NCBI RefSeq assembly: GCF_013410355.1
Contig: NZ_JACCFI010000001.1
Location: 806,001-870,000, forward strand
From: Agromyces hippuratus
Lineage (GTDB): Bacteria > Actinomycetota > Actinomycetes > Actinomycetales > Microbacteriaceae
Length of the DNA: 64,000 nucleotides
Reading direction: 5' to 3'
Position 1 is the stretch's first letter; each line of letters begins with the position of its first letter. The notes beneath the pieces are model-generated. The model saw only the letters and a program-made list of their open reading frames with translations, had not been told where the DNA came from and did no database searches. The position numbers and the translations under genes were made by a program. Shown here piece by piece: positions 40,404-49,866 of the stretch.

Positions 40404-43094
40404 GTCGGATGCCGCGGAGTCGCCCGAGCCGTCGGCCCGAGTGATCACGGGCTGGCCGCCGGCGGTCGTGCTGAGCGCGGCGGTCGAGACGCGACGACTG
40501 CGCGTGCGCCCCTCGCCCGCCTTCTTCGGAGCAGGGAGCGCGTCGAGCACCGAGTCGAGGAGCACCTCGGTCTCGGCGACGCGAGCCGGGCGCCTGCGCG
40601 ACACCGGGGGCACGGGCAGGTCGAGGATCTGCGCGACCTCGGGGACCACGGGCGCCGTGGGCGCCTCGACGACCGGCGCGGCCGCAGCCGGCGGTGCAGC
40701 GACGGGCTCGGAGACGACCGGCGCGGCGCCCTGGTCCTGCGACACCCGACGGTGACGACCGCGACGACGACCGCCGCCCGTGGTCTCGGCCGGCTTCTCA
40801 TCGGCGTCGGCCTTCGGAGCGCGGTCGGCGTCGGCGTTCGAGGCAGCGGGCTGCTCCCCCGCGACATCCGCTGCCGGCTCGTCGGCCTTGTGCTCGGTGT
40901 GCGGAATCGTCGACGCCGCGATCTGCGCGAGCGCGTTCTTCACGTCGTCGGTGATCGCGTGGGTACCGGTGTGCGTCTTGGGCTCGGCGGGCGCCTGCGC
41001 GGGCTGCTGCTGGTTGCCGCCGCGACCGCGACCGCGACGCTCGGGCTGCGACTGCTGGGCGCTGCGGTGCTTCACGACGGGCTCGTGGTGCACGATGATG
41101 CCGCGACCGGCGCAGATCTCGCAGGGCTCGCTGAACGACTCGAGCAGGCCGAGGCCGAGCTTCTTGCGCGTCATCTGCACGAGGCCGAGCGAGGTGACCT
41201 CGGCGACCTGGTGCTTGGTGCGGTCGCGCGAGAGGCACTCGACGAGACGACGCAGCACGAGGTCGCGGTTGGACTCGAGCACCATGTCGATGAAGTCGAC
41301 GACGATGATGCCGCCGATGTCGCGCAGGCGGAGCTGGCGCACGATCTCTTCGGCCGCTTCGAGGTTGTTCTTCGTGACGGTCTCTTCGAGGTTGCCGCCG
41401 GAGCCGACGAACTTGCCCGTGTTGACGTCGACGACGGTCATCGCCTCGGTGCGGTCGATGACGAGCGAGCCGCCCGAGGGCAGCCAGACCTTGCGGTCGA
41501 GCGCCTTCTCGATCTGCTCGCTGATGCGGAACTCGTCGAAGGAGTCGCGCTCACCGGCGTACGCCTCGACGCGCTCGAGCAGGTCGGGTGCGACCGCGCG
41601 GAGGTACCGCTCGATGGTCTGGCGCGCTTCGTCGCCCTCGATGACCATCTTCTGGAAGTCCTCGTTGAAGACGTCGCGCACGATCTTGATGAGCAGGTCG
41701 GGCTCGGAGTGCAGCAGCGCGGGCGCCTGCACCTTCTCGAGCTGGGTCGAGATGTCGGCCCACTGCGCGATGAGGCGGTTCACGTCGAGCGTGAGCTGCT
41801 CTTCGGTGGCGCCTTCGGCCGCGGTGCGCACGATGACGCCCTGGTTGTCGGGCAGCACCTCTTTGAGGATCTTCTTCAGGCGCGCACGCTCGGTGTCGGG
41901 GAGCTTGCGGCTGATGCCGTTCATCGAGCCGTTGGGCACGTACACGAGGTAGCGGCCGGGCAGCGAGACCTGGCTCGTGAGGCGGGCGCCCTTGTGGCCC
42001 ACCGGGTCCTTCGTGACCTGCACGAGCACCCGGTCGCCCGGCTTCAGTGCGAGTTCGATGCGGCGGGGCTGGTTCTTCTCGCCGTTCTCGGCGGCGGCCT
42101 CCCAGTCGACCTCGCCCGAGTACAGCACGGCGTTGCGACCGCGGCCGATGTCGACGAACGCGGCCTCCATGCTCGGCAGCACGTTCTGCACGCGCCCGAG
42201 GTAGACGTTGCCGATGAGCGATGCGTCCTGATTGCGCGCGACGTAGTGCTCGACGAGCACGCCGTCTTCGAGCACGCCGATCTGGATGCGGCCGCCCTTC
42301 TCGCGCACGACCATCGAACGGTCGACCGACTCGCGGCGGGCGAGGAACTCGGCCTCGGTGATCACCGCGCGGCGACGGCCGGCGTCGCGCCCGTCGCGGC
42401 GGCGCTGCTTCTTCGCCTCGAGCCGGGTCGAGCCCTTGACCTTCTGCGGCTCGGTGATGAGCTCGACCTCGCGGGGCTTGCGCACCTTGACGACCGTGTT
42501 GGCGGGCTCGTCGGTGTTGGCACGCCCCTCTTCGCCGCTGCGACGGCGCGTGCGCCGGCGTACGGTCGACGACTCGTCGTCGTCGCGGTCGCGAGCGGCG
42601 CGGTCGTCACGTGCCTGCTCGCGGCCACCGCGGTCGCCGCGTTCGTCACGGCCGCCGCGTTCGTCGCGCTCGGGCCGGTCGAAGCCCACGAGCACGGGCG
42701 GCGCGTGGAAGATCAGCGACGTGGTCGTGAGGGTCGCGGGGATCGGCGAGACCTCGACGGCCTCGACCGCCGGTTCGGCGACGACCTCGACGGTCGCAGC
42801 GGATGCCTCGGCACCCGTCGCCGCGACCGGGTCGACGTCGGAGGTCGCGGGCGTGGTCGCTGCGGCAGCGTCGACGCGCGGAGCGTCGGCCTTCGCGGGA
42901 GCGACCGGCGCCGCGGCATCCGTCGCTGCACTCTCGACCGCCGGCGCGACCGGAGTCTCGACCGCGGGCGTCACCTGCGTGTCGACCGCCTTCGCGCGGC
43001 TCGCGCGTCGAGCGCCGAAGAGGCCGCCGCGACGTCGGGTCGGGCCGTTGCCGGCCTCGGGTTCGTTCGTGTTCTTCTCGTTGCCTTCCACCAT
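40392..43094 (-). CDS. rne: Ribonuclease E/G
   Basis: The protein has 900 residues. A disordered, Ala/Pro-rich and then Arg/Asp-rich N-terminal extension of about 260 residues precedes an S1 domain (GNVYLGRVQNVLPSMEAAFVDIGRGRNAVLY), the DNase-I-like domain with MTVVDVNTGKFVG (catalytic Asp/Asn) and GGIIVVDFIDM, and the Zn-link CEICAGRG. A second disordered tail follows. This central-core layout is typical of actinobacteria. It initiates mRNA decay and rRNA processing by single-strand cleavage. Confidence 0.95.
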   Translation of the reverse strand: MVEGNEKNTNEPEAGNGPTRRRGGLFGARRASRAKAVDTQVTPAVETPVAPAVESAATDAAAPVAPAKADAPRVDAAAATTPATSDVDPVAATGAEASAATVEVVAEPAVEAVEVSPIPATLTTTSLIFHAPPVLVGFDRPERDERGGRDERGDRGGREQARDDRAARDRDDDESSTVRRRTRRRSGEEGRANTDEPANTVVKVRKPREVELITEPQKVKGSTRLEAKKQRRRDGRDAGRRRAVITEAEFLARRESVDRSMVVREKGGRIQIGVLEDGVLVEHYVARNQDASLIGNVYLGRVQNVLPSMEAAFVDIGRGRNAVLYSGEVDWEAAAENGEKNQPRRIELALKPGDRVLVQVTKDPVGHKGARLTSQVSLPGRYLVYVPNGSMNGISRKLPDTERARLKKILKEVLPDNQGVIVRTAAEGATEEQLTLDVNRLIAQWADISTQLEKVQAPALLHSEPDLLIKIVRDVFNEDFQKMVIEGDEARQTIERYLRAVAPDLLERVEAYAGERDSFDEFRISEQIEKALDRKVWLPSGGSLVIDRTEAMTVVDVNTGKFVGSGGNLEETVTKNNLEAAEEIVRQLRLRDIGGIIVVDFIDMVLESNRDLVLRRLVECLSRDRTKHQVAEVTSLGLVQMTRKKLGLGLLESFSEPCEICAGRGIIVHHEPVVKHRSAQQSQPERRGRGRGGNQQQPAQAPAEPKTHTGTHAITDDVKNALAQIAASTIPHTEHKADEPAADVAGEQPAASNADADRAPKADADEKPAETTGGGRRRGRHRRVSQDQGAAPVVSEPVAAPPAAAAPVVEAPTAPVVPEVAQILDLPVPPVSRRRPARVAETEVLLDSVLDALPAPKKAGEGRTRSRRVSTAALSTTAGGQPVITRADGSGDSAASDSVE

Positions 43095-43356
43095 CTCTGG
43101 TGCACTCCTACGCCGGTTCCGACAGCCGCGCCGTCGTCCCGTACTCGTCTGGAGCGGCTCCGCGCTTGCGCCGAGCCGCCGAATCCTTCATTACTGCGAC
43201 CGGCAGGTTGCCTGTGTCGCCACGTCTTGCGGTGCGTTCACCGCCCACTCGGATGCGCTGCATCCTCAAAGCCCTCATTGGCGTCGCGCCGGGCGCGGCC
43301 CGGACGACTCCTTCGATTATCGCATGCTCTCGCAGCTGGGAGCGGAATCGGCATGC

Positions 43357-43362
43357 CATAAT
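43357..43362 (+). promoter_or_regulatory. Minus-10 box for a leaderless VKOR gene
   Basis: CATAAT (43357-43362) lies six bases before the ATG at 43369, so transcription should begin at the start codon. No clear -35 is seen. Leftward, GATAAT (43316-43321) is a candidate -10 for rne. The remainder of 43095-43368 holds no gene. Confidence 0.4.
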
Positions 43363-43368
43363 CCGAGC

Positions 43369-43995
43369 ATGCCGGACTCGCCCACCCGTTCCCGACCCGT
43401 CGGCCTCGCCGTATTCCTGCTGATCGCCGGAGGTCTCGGCCTCCTCGCAGCGTTCGAGCTGTCGATCGAGAAGGTGCTCTCGCTCAGTGACCCGTCGCAC
43501 ATTCCCGGATGCAATGTCGGCGTGCTCGTCGGGTGCAGCACCAACCTCGCCTCGTGGCAGGGCGGGGTCTTCGGGTTCCCGAATCCGTTCATCGGACTGA
43601 TGGCCTGGCCCGTGGTCATCACCATCGCCGTGGCCATCCTCGCCGGCGCGACGTTCGCACGCTGGTTCTGGGCGGCGTTCAACGTCGGCGTCGCCGGCGC
43701 GCTCGTGTTCGTCGGCTGGCTCATCTACCAGAGCATCTACGTGCTCGACGTGCTGTGCCCCTGGTGCATGCTCACGTGGGCGGTCACGATCCCGACGTTC
43801 TGGGCGCTCACGCTCTACAACCTCCGCGAGGGGCATATTCCCGCATCGGCACGCGTGCGCCGCATCGCGGGCGTCTGGTTCGGGTGGGTGCCGCTCATCA
43901 CGGTCGTCTGCTACGCCGTGGTCGTGCTCCTCGCACAGGCGCAGATGGACGCGATCCCGCGCGTCATCCTCGACCTGAAGAACGCCTTCAGCTGA
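43369..43995 (+). CDS. Vitamin K epoxide reductase-family disulfide protein
   Basis: The protein has 208 residues and about five transmembrane helices. The two Cys pairs of bacterial VKOR are present: C48 and C56 in GCNVGVLVGC and the redox motif C130-P-W-C133 (VLDVLCPWCML). It reoxidises a DsbA-like partner with menaquinone, which drives extracytoplasmic disulfide formation. The ATG at 43369 follows a -10 box at six bases, so the message is probably leaderless. It converges on ndk, separated by a 20-bp hairpin. Confidence 0.9.
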   Translation: MPDSPTRSRPVGLAVFLLIAGGLGLLAAFELSIEKVLSLSDPSHIPGCNVGVLVGCSTNLASWQGGVFGFPNPFIGLMAWPVVITIAVAILAGATFARWFWAAFNVGVAGALVFVGWLIYQSIYVLDVLCPWCMLTWAVTIPTFWALTLYNLREGHIPASARVRRIAGVWFGWVPLITVVCYAVVVLLAQAQMDAIPRVILDLKNAFS

Positions 43996-43999
43996 GACA

Positions 44000-44042
44000 C
44001 GGATGTCGCGGCGCCCGGGTGACCCGGGCGCCGCGACATCCG
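44000..44042. terminator. Bidirectional terminator between VKOR and ndk
   Basis: A perfect 20-bp stem spans 44000-44019 and 44023-44042 with a 3-base loop (TGA) and very GC-rich arms that begin CGGATG. It sits between two convergent genes and probably ends both transcripts. Confidence 0.85.
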
Positions 44043-44066
44043 TTCAGCGGTTCGAAGCGCGACGCC

Positions 44067-44486
44067 TCAGAACCAGAGGGCGAGCTCGCGCTCGGCCGAC
44101 TCGACCGAGTCCGAGCCGTGCACGAGGTTCTGCTGCACCTTCAGGCCCCAGTCGCGGCCGAAGTCGCCGCGGATCGTGCCGGGAGCCGCCGTCGTCGGGT
44201 CGGTCGTGCCGGCGAGCACGCGGAAGCCCTCGATGACGCGGTTGCCGGCGACGCGCATGGCCACGATGGCACCGGACTCCATGAACTCGATGAGCGGCTC
44301 GTAGAAGGGCTTGCCCTCGTGCTCGGCGTAGTGGCGGGCGAGCAGCTCGCGGTCGGGCTGCACGAAGCGGATGTCGACGAGGGAGTACCCCTTCGCCTCG
44401 ATGCGGCGGAGGATCTCGCCGGTGAGGTTGCGTGCGACGCCGTCGGGCTTGACGAGCACGAGGGTCTCTTCGATGGGGCTGGTCAT
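44067..44486 (-). CDS. ndk: Nucleoside diphosphate kinase
   Basis: The protein has 139 residues, full length. ETLVLVKPDGVARN and the phospho-histidine site QNLVHGSDS (H123) are present. It balances NTP pools. The ATG at 44486 overlaps the stop of the DUF4233 gene (ATGA). It is the last gene of the ileS-folC-DUF4233-ndk operon before the bidirectional terminator. Confidence 0.97.
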   Translation of the reverse strand: MTSPIEETLVLVKPDGVARNLTGEILRRIEAKGYSLVDIRFVQPDRELLARHYAEHEGKPFYEPLIEFMESGAIVAMRVAGNRVIEGFRVLAGTTDPTTAAPGTIRGDFGRDWGLKVQQNLVHGSDSVESAERELALWF

Positions 44487-44974
44487 TGCTGTTCCTTCCA
44501 TTGCGCGGCCGCTGCCGCTCGTTCTCGATCGATACGTGCGCCGGTCACCATGCAGTACCACCACATGCCGCCGAAGAGCGCGCCCACGACGAACATCGCG
44601 GGGTTGAGGAAGCCCGATGCGAGGATGAGCGCCTGGATCACCCAGCCGAGCGTGTACGCCCAGTTGAACCGCAGGAGCCCGATCGTCGCGATCAGGGCGA
44701 GGATGATGACGCCGCCGGCCGCGAGGGCGACCCATGACGGCAGGGAGCCCTCGACGCCGCCCTGGGCGAGCCCCCAGATGACGAGTGCCGCGAGGAACAC
44801 CACGATGACCTCGAAGCCGAGCACGATGGCGGCGAGGCTCTGGCGGATCGAACGCAGCGGCGCGACGGGCGCGTCAGCGGCCAGGTCGCCGGACGCCGCG
44901 GCCTCACCGGACGCCGCGGCCGCGGTGTCGTCGGGTTCGGGCATGGACGTCGAGTCGCTCACGAGCGCCCCCAT
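44483..44974 (-). CDS. DUF4233 four-helix membrane protein
   Basis: The protein has 163 residues. A disordered Ala/Asp-rich N-terminus is followed by four hydrophobic helices, the first containing SLAAIVLGFEVIVVFLAALVIWGL, matching DUF4233, which sits between folC and ndk in most actinobacteria. The start overlaps the folC 3' end by 16 bases and the stop overlaps ndk, so it is translationally coupled on both sides. Its role is unknown. Confidence 0.85.
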   Translation of the reverse strand: MGALVSDSTSMPEPDDTAAAASGEAAASGDLAADAPVAPLRSIRQSLAAIVLGFEVIVVFLAALVIWGLAQGGVEGSLPSWVALAAGGVIILALIATIGLLRFNWAYTLGWVIQALILASGFLNPAMFVVGALFGGMWWYCMVTGARIDRERAAAAAQWKEQQ

Positions 44975-46320
44975 TCACGGTCTGCGGCGATGGCGATGGC
45001 CTCGCCCACGAGCACGATCGAGCCGGTGACCACGACAGCGCGCTTCGGTGCTTCAGCCGCCCACTTCCGTGCGTCGTCGAGCGCGTCGAGCAGGTCGTCG
45101 TACTGGTACACCTTGTCCTCGTTGCTCCAGCCGACGGCGGCGAGGGCGAGCTCGTCGACGGGGATCGAGCGCTCCGACGACGAGGTGGTGATGTTGAACC
45201 GCTCGACGGCACCGTCGAGCGCCGTGACGATGCCCTCCGCGTCCTTGTCGCGCAGCACGCCGACCACTGCGACGACCTCGTCGAAGTCGAAGTACTCGTC
45301 GAGGGCCGCGACGAGCGCGCGCGCTCCGTGCGGGTTGTGCGCGGCGTCGACGAGCACGGGCGGCTCGGTGCCGACCATCTGCAGGCGCCCGGGCGAGGTC
45401 ACCGCGCCGAGGCCCTGCTGCAGCACCTCGTCGGCCATGCGCATCGTGCCGGCGCCGAGGAACGACTCGACCGCGGCGATGGCCACGGCGGCGTTCTCGG
45501 CCTGATGGCGTCCGAAGAGCGGCAGCGCGAGATCGCGGTACTCCCCCGCGAGGCCCTTCACCGAGATGAGCTGGCCGCCGACGGCGACGCGGGAGTCGAG
45601 CACCGCGAATGCGCCGCCCTCGACGGCGAAGGTTCCGCCCCGCTCGGCCGTGACGTCGCGCAGCACCGTCAGCGCCTCGGGCGACTGGAACGCCGTGACG
45701 ACGGCCGCCTCGGACTTGATGATGCCGGCCTTCGTGCGCGCGATCTGCTCGATCGTGGTGCCGAGCGCCGACTCGTGGTCGAGGTCGATCGGCGTGAACA
45801 CGGCGACCTGACCGTCGGCCACGTTCGTCGAGTCCCACTCGCCGCCCATGCCGACCTCGAGCACGACGACGTCGACCGGGGCGTCGGCGAAGCACGCGAA
45901 CGCGAGCGCCGTGAGCGTCTCGAAGAAGGTCAGCCGGGGCTTGCCGGCCGCTTCGAGCTCGGCGTCGACGATGGCGATGAACGGCTCGATCTCCTCCCAG
46001 TTGCGGGCGACGGCCTCGTCGGAGACCGGCTCGCCGTCGATGAGGATGCGCTCGGTGAACCGCTCGAGGTGCGGGCTCGTCATGAGGCCGGTACGAAGGC
46101 CCCCAGCGCGCAGGATCGACTCGATCATGCGGCTCGTCGAGGTCTTGCCGTTCGTGCCGGAGATGTGGATCACGGGCGCGGCGCGATGCGGGTCGCCGAG
46201 GATCTCCACGGCGCGTCGCGTCGCGTCGAGCCGTCGCTCGGGGGCGGCTTCGCCGACCCGTTCGAGCAGGCTCCGGTACACGGCGTCCGCCGCGTCGACG
46301 TAGTCGAGTTCGTCGGTCAT
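44959..46320 (-). CDS. folC: Folylpolyglutamate/dihydrofolate synthase
   Basis: The protein has 453 residues. The P-loop HISGTNGKTSTSRMIESIL, the GEWDSTN segment and the LVDAAHNPHGARAL motif of the Mur-ligase superfamily are present. It adds glutamate to dihydropteroate and to folates. The start overlaps the ileS stop (ATGA), consistent with a single ileS-folC operon. Confidence 0.95.
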   Translation of the reverse strand: MTDELDYVDAADAVYRSLLERVGEAAPERRLDATRRAVEILGDPHRAAPVIHISGTNGKTSTSRMIESILRAGGLRTGLMTSPHLERFTERILIDGEPVSDEAVARNWEEIEPFIAIVDAELEAAGKPRLTFFETLTALAFACFADAPVDVVVLEVGMGGEWDSTNVADGQVAVFTPIDLDHESALGTTIEQIARTKAGIIKSEAAVVTAFQSPEALTVLRDVTAERGGTFAVEGGAFAVLDSRVAVGGQLISVKGLAGEYRDLALPLFGRHQAENAAVAIAAVESFLGAGTMRMADEVLQQGLGAVTSPGRLQMVGTEPPVLVDAAHNPHGARALVAALDEYFDFDEVVAVVGVLRDKDAEGIVTALDGAVERFNITTSSSERSIPVDELALAAVGWSNEDKVYQYDDLLDALDDARKWAAEAPKRAVVVTGSIVLVGEAIAIAADREWGRS

Positions 46321-49300
46321 GCCTTCGCCACCTCCACGGCCAGTCGCGAGGACTCGCCGACCGTCTTCGCCTCGTCGTCGGGGTCTCCGGCGATCACGGT
46401 CAGTTCGGTCGCGAGCGTCTCGCCCGCGATGAGCTCGCGGTGCCGCTCGGCCGCCGCCGCCCCGGTCTCATCGAGCGTCAGCGTCAGGCGGATGCGGTCG
46501 CCGACCTCGAGGCCGGCTGCCTTGCGCGACTCCTGCACGGCGCGAACGACATCGCGCGCAAGACCCTCGGCCTCGAGCTCGGGGGTCGTCGCCGTGTCGA
46601 GGATGACGAAACCGCCGTCGGCGAGCAGCGCGAGCGCGCTCGATCCGTCGCCCGAGCCGCCCGCTTCGAGCACGAGGTCGTACTCCCCCGCCTCGAGCGC
46701 GATGCCGCCCGCGACGACGGTGTCGCCCTCGACGCTCCAGTCGCCCGAGCGGGCGGCCTGGATCGCCTGCTGCACGGTCTTGCCGAGCCGTGGCCCGGCG
46801 GCGCGCGCATTGACGGTGAGCCGCTTCGTGACCCCGAAGCGCTCGGCGCTCGAGGCGTCGAGCGTCACGAGGTCGACGGCCTTGACGTTGAGCTCGTCGC
46901 GCAGGATCGCCTCGAACGGCGCGAGCGCCGCGGCATCCGTCGCGACGACCGTGAGGCGGGCGAGCGGGAGCCGGACCCGGCGACCCGACTGCTTGCGCAG
47001 CGAGAGCGCCGCAGAGCTGATCTCGCGCACCGAGTCCATCGCGGCGACGAGGTCGTGGTCGACCGGGAAGGCCGCGGCGTCGGGCCAGTCGGCCAGGTGC
47101 ACGCTGCGCCCGCCGGTGAGGCCGCGCCAGATCTGCTCGGACACGAGCGGCAGCAGCGGAGCCGAGAGGCGCGTGAGCGTCTCGAGCACCGTGGAGAGCG
47201 TGTCGAACGCGTCGCTGCCCGAGCCGTCTTCACCGACGCCCGCCCAGAACCGGTCGCGCGAACGGCGCACGTACCAGTTCGTCAGCACGTCGCCGAAGTC
47301 GCGCAGCTTCGCCGCGGCGAGCGGCGAGTCGAAGGCCTCGAAGTCGGCGGTGACGTCGGTGACGAGCTCCCCGAGCTTCGCGAGCAGGTAACGGTCGAGC
47401 ACGTCGGTCGAATCCGTGCGAGCGGATGCCTCGTAGCCGCCCTCGCGCGCCGAGTTGGCGTAGAGCGAGAAGAAGTACCACGTGCTCCAGAGCGGCAGCA
47501 TGAACTGCCGCACGCCCTCGCGGATGCCCTCTTCGGTGACGACGAGGTTGCCGCCGCGCAGCACCGAGCTCGACATCAGGAACCAGCGCATCGCGTCGGA
47601 GCCGTCGCGCTCGAAGACCTCGGAGACGTCGGGGTAGTTGCGCAGCGACTTCGACATCTTCTGGCCGTCGCTGCCCAGCACGATGCCGTGGCTCACGACG
47701 TTCGAGAAGGCGCGCCGGTCGAACAGCGCCGTCGAGAGCACGTGCATGACGTAGAACCAGCCGCGCGTCTGGCCGATGTACTCGACGATGAAGTCGGCGG
47801 GGTTGTGGCTGTCGAACCACTCCTGGTTCTCGAACGGGTAGTGCACCTGCGCGAACGGCATCGAGCCCGAGTCGAACCACACGTCGAAGATGTCGGGGAT
47901 GCGGCGCATCATCGAACGGCCGGTGGGGTCGTCGGGGTTCGGTCGCACGAGGTCGTCGATGTAGGGGCGGTGCAGGTCGGGCTCGCCGTCGGGGTTCACC
48001 GGAAGGCGGCCGAAGTCGCGCTGCAGCTCCTCGAGCGAGCCGTAGACGTCGACGCGGGGATACTCGGGGTCGTCGCTCTTCCACACCGGGATCGGCGAGC
48101 CCCAGTAGCGGTTGCGGCTGATCGACCAGTCGCGGGCACCCGCGACCCACTTGCCGAACTGGCCGTCCTTGACGTTGTCGGGCACCCAGTTGATGTCTTG
48201 GTTGAGGTCGCCCATTCGGTCGCGGAACTCCGGCACGCGGATGAACCAGCTCGAGACGGCCTTGTAGATGAGGGGGTTCCGGCAGCGCCAGCAATGCGGG
48301 TACGAGTGCTCGTAGCTCGCCTGGCGGAGCAGGCGCCCCTCGGCCTTCAGCAGTTGGGTGAGCGGCTTGTTCGCGTCGCTCCACAGGAGCCCCGCGACAT
48401 CCGTCACCGCCGGCAGGAAGCGGCCGCCCTCGTCGAGGGAGATGATCACCGGGATGCCCGCGGCCTCGGAGATCTTCTGGTCCTCTTCACCGTAGGCGGG
48501 CGCCTGGTGCACGATGCCGGTGCCGTCTTCGGTCGTGACGTAGTCGGCGACGAGGATGCGCCAGGCGTTCTGCAGGCCGTACTCCTCGACGTCGGCGTAG
48601 TAGTCGAAGAGCCGGTCGTAGGCCACGCCCTCGAGCTCGCTGCCGCGCACCGTGCGCGAGACCGCGGCGCGCGCGTCGTCGGCCGACTCGTAGCCGAGCT
48701 CCTTGGCGTAGTTGCCGACGAGGTCGATCGCGAGCAGGTACTCGCCGCCGAGCACCTCGGTGTCGGATGCCACGGCGCCCGAGACGGCGGTGCCGACCTC
48801 TTCGCGCAGCACGGTCGCATCGGGCGTGCCGTTCGGACCTGCGGGCACGACCGCGTACTCGATGTCGGGACCGACCGCGAGGGCGAAGTTCGTCGGCAGA
48901 GTCCACGGCGTGGTCGTCCAGGCGAGGGCGCGCACGGCCGTGAGCCCGAGCGACTCGGCCTTCGCGCCGACGAGGGGGAAGGTGACCGTGACCGTCTGGT
49001 CCTGACGCATCTTGTAGACGTCGTCGTCCATGCGCAGCTCGTGGTTCGAGAGCGGCGTCTGGTCGCGCCAGCAGTACGGCAGCACGCGGTACCCCTCGTA
49101 GGCGAGGCCCTTCTCGTGCAGCGTCTTGAACGCCCAGATGACGCTCTCCATGAAGGTCACGTCGAGCGTCTTGTAGTCGTGCTCGAAGTCGACCCAGCGC
49201 GCCTGGCGGGTGACGTACTCCTGCCACTCCTTGGTGTAGCGGAGCACGGCGTCGCGAGCGGCCTGGTTGAAGGCCGCGATGCCCATCTCCTCGATCTCGC

Positions 49301-49634
49301 TCTTGTCGGTGATGCCGAGCTGGCGCTCGGCCTCGAGCTCGGCGGGCAGGCCGTGGGTGTCCCAGCCGAAGCGGCGATGCACCTGCTTGCCGCGCATGGT
49401 CTGGAAGCGCGGGAAGAGGTCCTTCGCGTAGCCGGTCAGCAGGTGCCCGTAGTGGGGCAGGCCGTTGGCGAACGGTGGGCCGTCGTAGAAGACCCACTCG
49501 GGAGCGCCCTCGCGCTGGTCGATCGAGGCCTGGAACGTGCCGTCGGCCTTCCAGAAGGCCAGCACGTCGCGCTCGACGGCGGGGAACTCGGGTGAGGGGG
49601 CGACACCGTGGTCGTCTGAGGTACGGGGGTACAC
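46317..49634 (-). CDS. ileS: Isoleucyl-tRNA synthetase
   Basis: The protein has 1105 residues. The HIGH-like motif lies in PPFANGLPHYGHLLTGY, the KMSKS loop in DGQKMSKSLRNYPD, and the editing domain sits between them. The start is GTG at 49634 with AAGGAG five bases upstream, inside the T-box control region. It charges tRNA-Ile and shares an operon with folC, DUF4233 and ndk, so the T-box controls all four. Confidence 0.97.
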   Translation of the reverse strand: MYPRTSDDHGVAPSPEFPAVERDVLAFWKADGTFQASIDQREGAPEWVFYDGPPFANGLPHYGHLLTGYAKDLFPRFQTMRGKQVHRRFGWDTHGLPAELEAERQLGITDKSEIEEMGIAAFNQAARDAVLRYTKEWQEYVTRQARWVDFEHDYKTLDVTFMESVIWAFKTLHEKGLAYEGYRVLPYCWRDQTPLSNHELRMDDDVYKMRQDQTVTVTFPLVGAKAESLGLTAVRALAWTTTPWTLPTNFALAVGPDIEYAVVPAGPNGTPDATVLREEVGTAVSGAVASDTEVLGGEYLLAIDLVGNYAKELGYESADDARAAVSRTVRGSELEGVAYDRLFDYYADVEEYGLQNAWRILVADYVTTEDGTGIVHQAPAYGEEDQKISEAAGIPVIISLDEGGRFLPAVTDVAGLLWSDANKPLTQLLKAEGRLLRQASYEHSYPHCWRCRNPLIYKAVSSWFIRVPEFRDRMGDLNQDINWVPDNVKDGQFGKWVAGARDWSISRNRYWGSPIPVWKSDDPEYPRVDVYGSLEELQRDFGRLPVNPDGEPDLHRPYIDDLVRPNPDDPTGRSMMRRIPDIFDVWFDSGSMPFAQVHYPFENQEWFDSHNPADFIVEYIGQTRGWFYVMHVLSTALFDRRAFSNVVSHGIVLGSDGQKMSKSLRNYPDVSEVFERDGSDAMRWFLMSSSVLRGGNLVVTEEGIREGVRQFMLPLWSTWYFFSLYANSAREGGYEASARTDSTDVLDRYLLAKLGELVTDVTADFEAFDSPLAAAKLRDFGDVLTNWYVRRSRDRFWAGVGEDGSGSDAFDTLSTVLETLTRLSAPLLPLVSEQIWRGLTGGRSVHLADWPDAAAFPVDHDLVAAMDSVREISSAALSLRKQSGRRVRLPLARLTVVATDAAALAPFEAILRDELNVKAVDLVTLDASSAERFGVTKRLTVNARAAGPRLGKTVQQAIQAARSGDWSVEGDTVVAGGIALEAGEYDLVLEAGGSGDGSSALALLADGGFVILDTATTPELEAEGLARDVVRAVQESRKAAGLEVGDRIRLTLTLDETGAAAAERHRELIAGETLATELTVIAGDPDDEAKTVGESSRLAVEVAKA

Positions 49635-49644
49635 GCTCGCTCCT

Positions 49645-49860
49645 TGCGGGGACGGATGCTCTCACGAGGACGCCGGTGCTCGATCGAGCGCCGCCGCGGT
49701 ACCACCTCGCTTGCGAATCGCGTCTTGCGACCGACTCGCCCCTCATTGCCGGCGGTGACGGGCCGAACCGTTCGGTTCTACTGCCGAGCGGATGCCGCGT
49801 GGCGCCCGCCTGGGTTCTTCCGAAGACTCCCCGGTGATAGCCGGATCAACATCGTTGCCG
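49645..49860 (-). promoter_or_regulatory. T-box riboswitch of ileS (short stem I, translational type)
   Basis: The conserved T-box TGGTACCGCGG lies at 49694-49704 on the minus strand. About 130 bases earlier is a short stem I, CCGG-CUAUCA-CCGG, with the isoleucine specifier codon AUC at 49836-49838 in the loop, followed by GGGGAGTCTTCGGAAGAACCC. A Shine-Dalgarno sequence (AAGGAG) close to the ileS GTG fits translational control: uncharged tRNA-Ile should free it. The layout matches the known actinobacterial ileS class. The stem pairing is drawn by eye. Confidence 0.85.
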
Positions 49861-49866
49861 TCAAGA

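Noticed and set aside
40752..43361. Long open frame of 869 codons antisense to rne
   Set aside because: The real gene on the other strand has complete RNase E motifs; a GC-rich third-position pattern leaves the complementary frame open. Composition is Arg/Leu/Val/Asp-rich with no domain.
46440..49595. Open frame of 1051 codons antisense to ileS
   Set aside because: Shadow of ileS, which has all synthetase motifs. The frame's protein is low-complexity Arg/Val/Glu/His sequence with no motif.
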